From: an uncultured Eggerthella sp.
GTDB taxonomy: Bacteria > Actinomycetota > Coriobacteriia > Coriobacteriales > Eggerthellaceae
NCBI GenBank assembly: GCA_900551155.1
Contig: URVA01000012.1
Coordinates: 1 to 23,834, forward strand
Direction of reading: 5' to 3'
DNA length: 23,834 nucleotides
Part shown: piece after piece, positions 23,390-23,834 of the stretch
Layout of the letters: each line of letters begins with the position of its first letter
Numbering within the stretch: position 1 is the first letter of the stretch
Program-made: the position numbers and the translations under genes
The notes under the pieces: generated by a model
What the model was told of the DNA's origin: nothing
The model's database searches: none
What the model saw: the letters and a program-made list of their open reading frames with translations, nothing else

Positions 23390-23405
23390 AAAATTTCGAA
23401 ATTTT
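23390..23405. promoter_or_regulatory. 16-bp perfect palindrome in the divergent intergenic region
   Basis: AAAATTTC-GAAATTTT, lying just upstream of the tRNA-Ile -35 and about 130 bases before the BFN gene. AT-rich palindromes can arise by chance, but it may act as an upstream activating element. Confidence 0.3.
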
Positions 23406-23443
23406 TTTAAATTTATTTAGAGAATCATCTAAATCACCAGGTA

Positions 23444-23472
23444 GGTAAAAATAAAACGATTTTATTGTTACC
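23444..23472. promoter_or_regulatory. Operator-like inverted repeat upstream of the BFN gene
   Basis: GGTAAAAATAAAA (23444-23456) and TTTTATTGTTACC (23460-23472) pair in 12 of 13 positions around a 3-base centre. It covers the position just upstream of the -35 of the plus-strand promoter, a usual place for a regulator. Confidence 0.45.
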
Positions 23473-23490
23473 TTTTTACTACCCCAGGAG

Positions 23491-23499
23491 TGCTATTCT
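23491..23499 (+). promoter_or_regulatory. Extended -10 promoter of the BFN gene
   Basis: TG-C-TATTCT, an extended -10 element without a good -35, about 33 bases before the start codon. It is similar in style to the TG-C-TACACT element at 18216-18224. Confidence 0.5.
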
Positions 23500-23532
23500 T
23501 AAAACATGTTCACAGTATCAAGGGGGGTTTTT

Positions 23533-23834
23533 ATGATTTCCGTTAAAGTGGAAACGTTAATAATGTCCCAAGATGCCAGTCCCTCAATTTTGGTTTTAAC
23601 TGCTAATGATTCCAACCATGAATCAATAGAAATCGATCATCGCTTTATTCCCATCTGGATTGGATTACCCGAAGCTGCACAGATCGGGTTAGCTTTAGAA
23701 GATATCCGTCTTCCTAGACCACTTACGCACGACCTGTTTATCAATGCTATTTCAAGCTTAGATGCTTATGTGGATCACGTCTTAATAACCGAAGTTAAAG
23801 GCTCTACCTTCTATGCCACCCTTACGTTGCGCCA
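23533..23834 (+). CDS. Bifunctional nuclease (BFN) domain protein, partial
   Basis: The only plus-strand gene, running off the window after 100 codons. MISVKVETLIMS opens a BFN (DUF151) domain with its hallmarks: RFIPIWIGLPEAAQIGLALE, then LPRPLTHDLFINAISSLDAY and VLITEVKGSTFYATL. Related proteins in plants and bacteria have DNase/RNase activity, and many bacterial ones are around 150-190 residues. The ATG at 23533 follows a strong AAGGGGGG site at about 6 bases. It is divergent from the tRNA-Ile unit, with a palindrome and an operator-like inverted repeat between them. The biological role is not known. Confidence 0.92.
   Translation, partial: MISVKVETLIMSQDASPSILVLTANDSNHESIEIDHRFIPIWIGLPEAAQIGLALEDIRLPRPLTHDLFINAISSLDAYVDHVLITEVKGSTFYATLTLR

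Overview
The window is a stretch of bacterial chromosome. Nearly every gene is on the minus strand; only the last partial gene, at the right edge, reads left to right. Gene content and style suggest a moderate-GC anaerobe of the Coriobacteriia (Actinomycetota). The pointers are a phosphoglucose isomerase of the type otherwise seen fused to transaldolase, hydrogenase-maturation genes, a YhaO/YhaN repair pair, an L9 with a long Ala/Glu tail, a BFN-family nuclease and CCA-encoding tRNA genes. No 16S gene is present, so this is inference and the genus is open. I see no phage, transposase, CRISPR array or plasmid function.

Region by region, left to right: (1) 1-1005, two overlapping bacterial PH-domain membrane proteins (YdbT/YdbS type), the first cut by the window edge. 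(2) 1270-6920, transcribed right to left, a tight pgi-hypF-hypC-hypD operon joining glycolysis to part of the NiFe-hydrogenase maturation set; hypA, hypB and hypE are absent. (3) 7064-7197, tRNA-Phe with its own promoter and terminator. (4) 7242-7561, a gene-free gap with two adjacent structured elements of about 155 bp, each closed by a perfect 15-bp inverted repeat; the second ends in a T-run and may be a structured RNA. (5) 7604-10213, purA then purD. (6) 10345-13791, a yhaO-yhaN nuclease/ATPase pair in which yhaO carries an apparent frameshift. (7) 13852-17102, the classic rpsF-ssb-rpsR-rplI cluster followed by dnaB, with a strong promoter and a leader hairpin. (8) 17581-18224, an unrecognised acidic protein. 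(9) 18287-18771, two tRNA-Ser genes separated by palindromes. (10) 18755-20886, a PrsA/SurA-like lipoprotein isomerase and an orphan ABC ATPase. (11) 21033-22942, typA. (12) 23078-23387, tRNA-Ile and tRNA-Ala. (13) 23444-23834, an operator-like inverted repeat and the start of a divergent BFN nuclease gene.

Most of this is housekeeping: translation (S6, S18, L9, TypA, five tRNAs), replication and repair (SSB, DnaB, YhaO/YhaN), purine synthesis (PurA, PurD) and central carbon (Pgi). The parts most worth following are the twin structured elements at 7242-7561, the yhaO frameshift, the partial hyp operon led by pgi with unusual PGI loop sequences, the rpsF leader, and the operator-like palindromes around 18223 and 23444.
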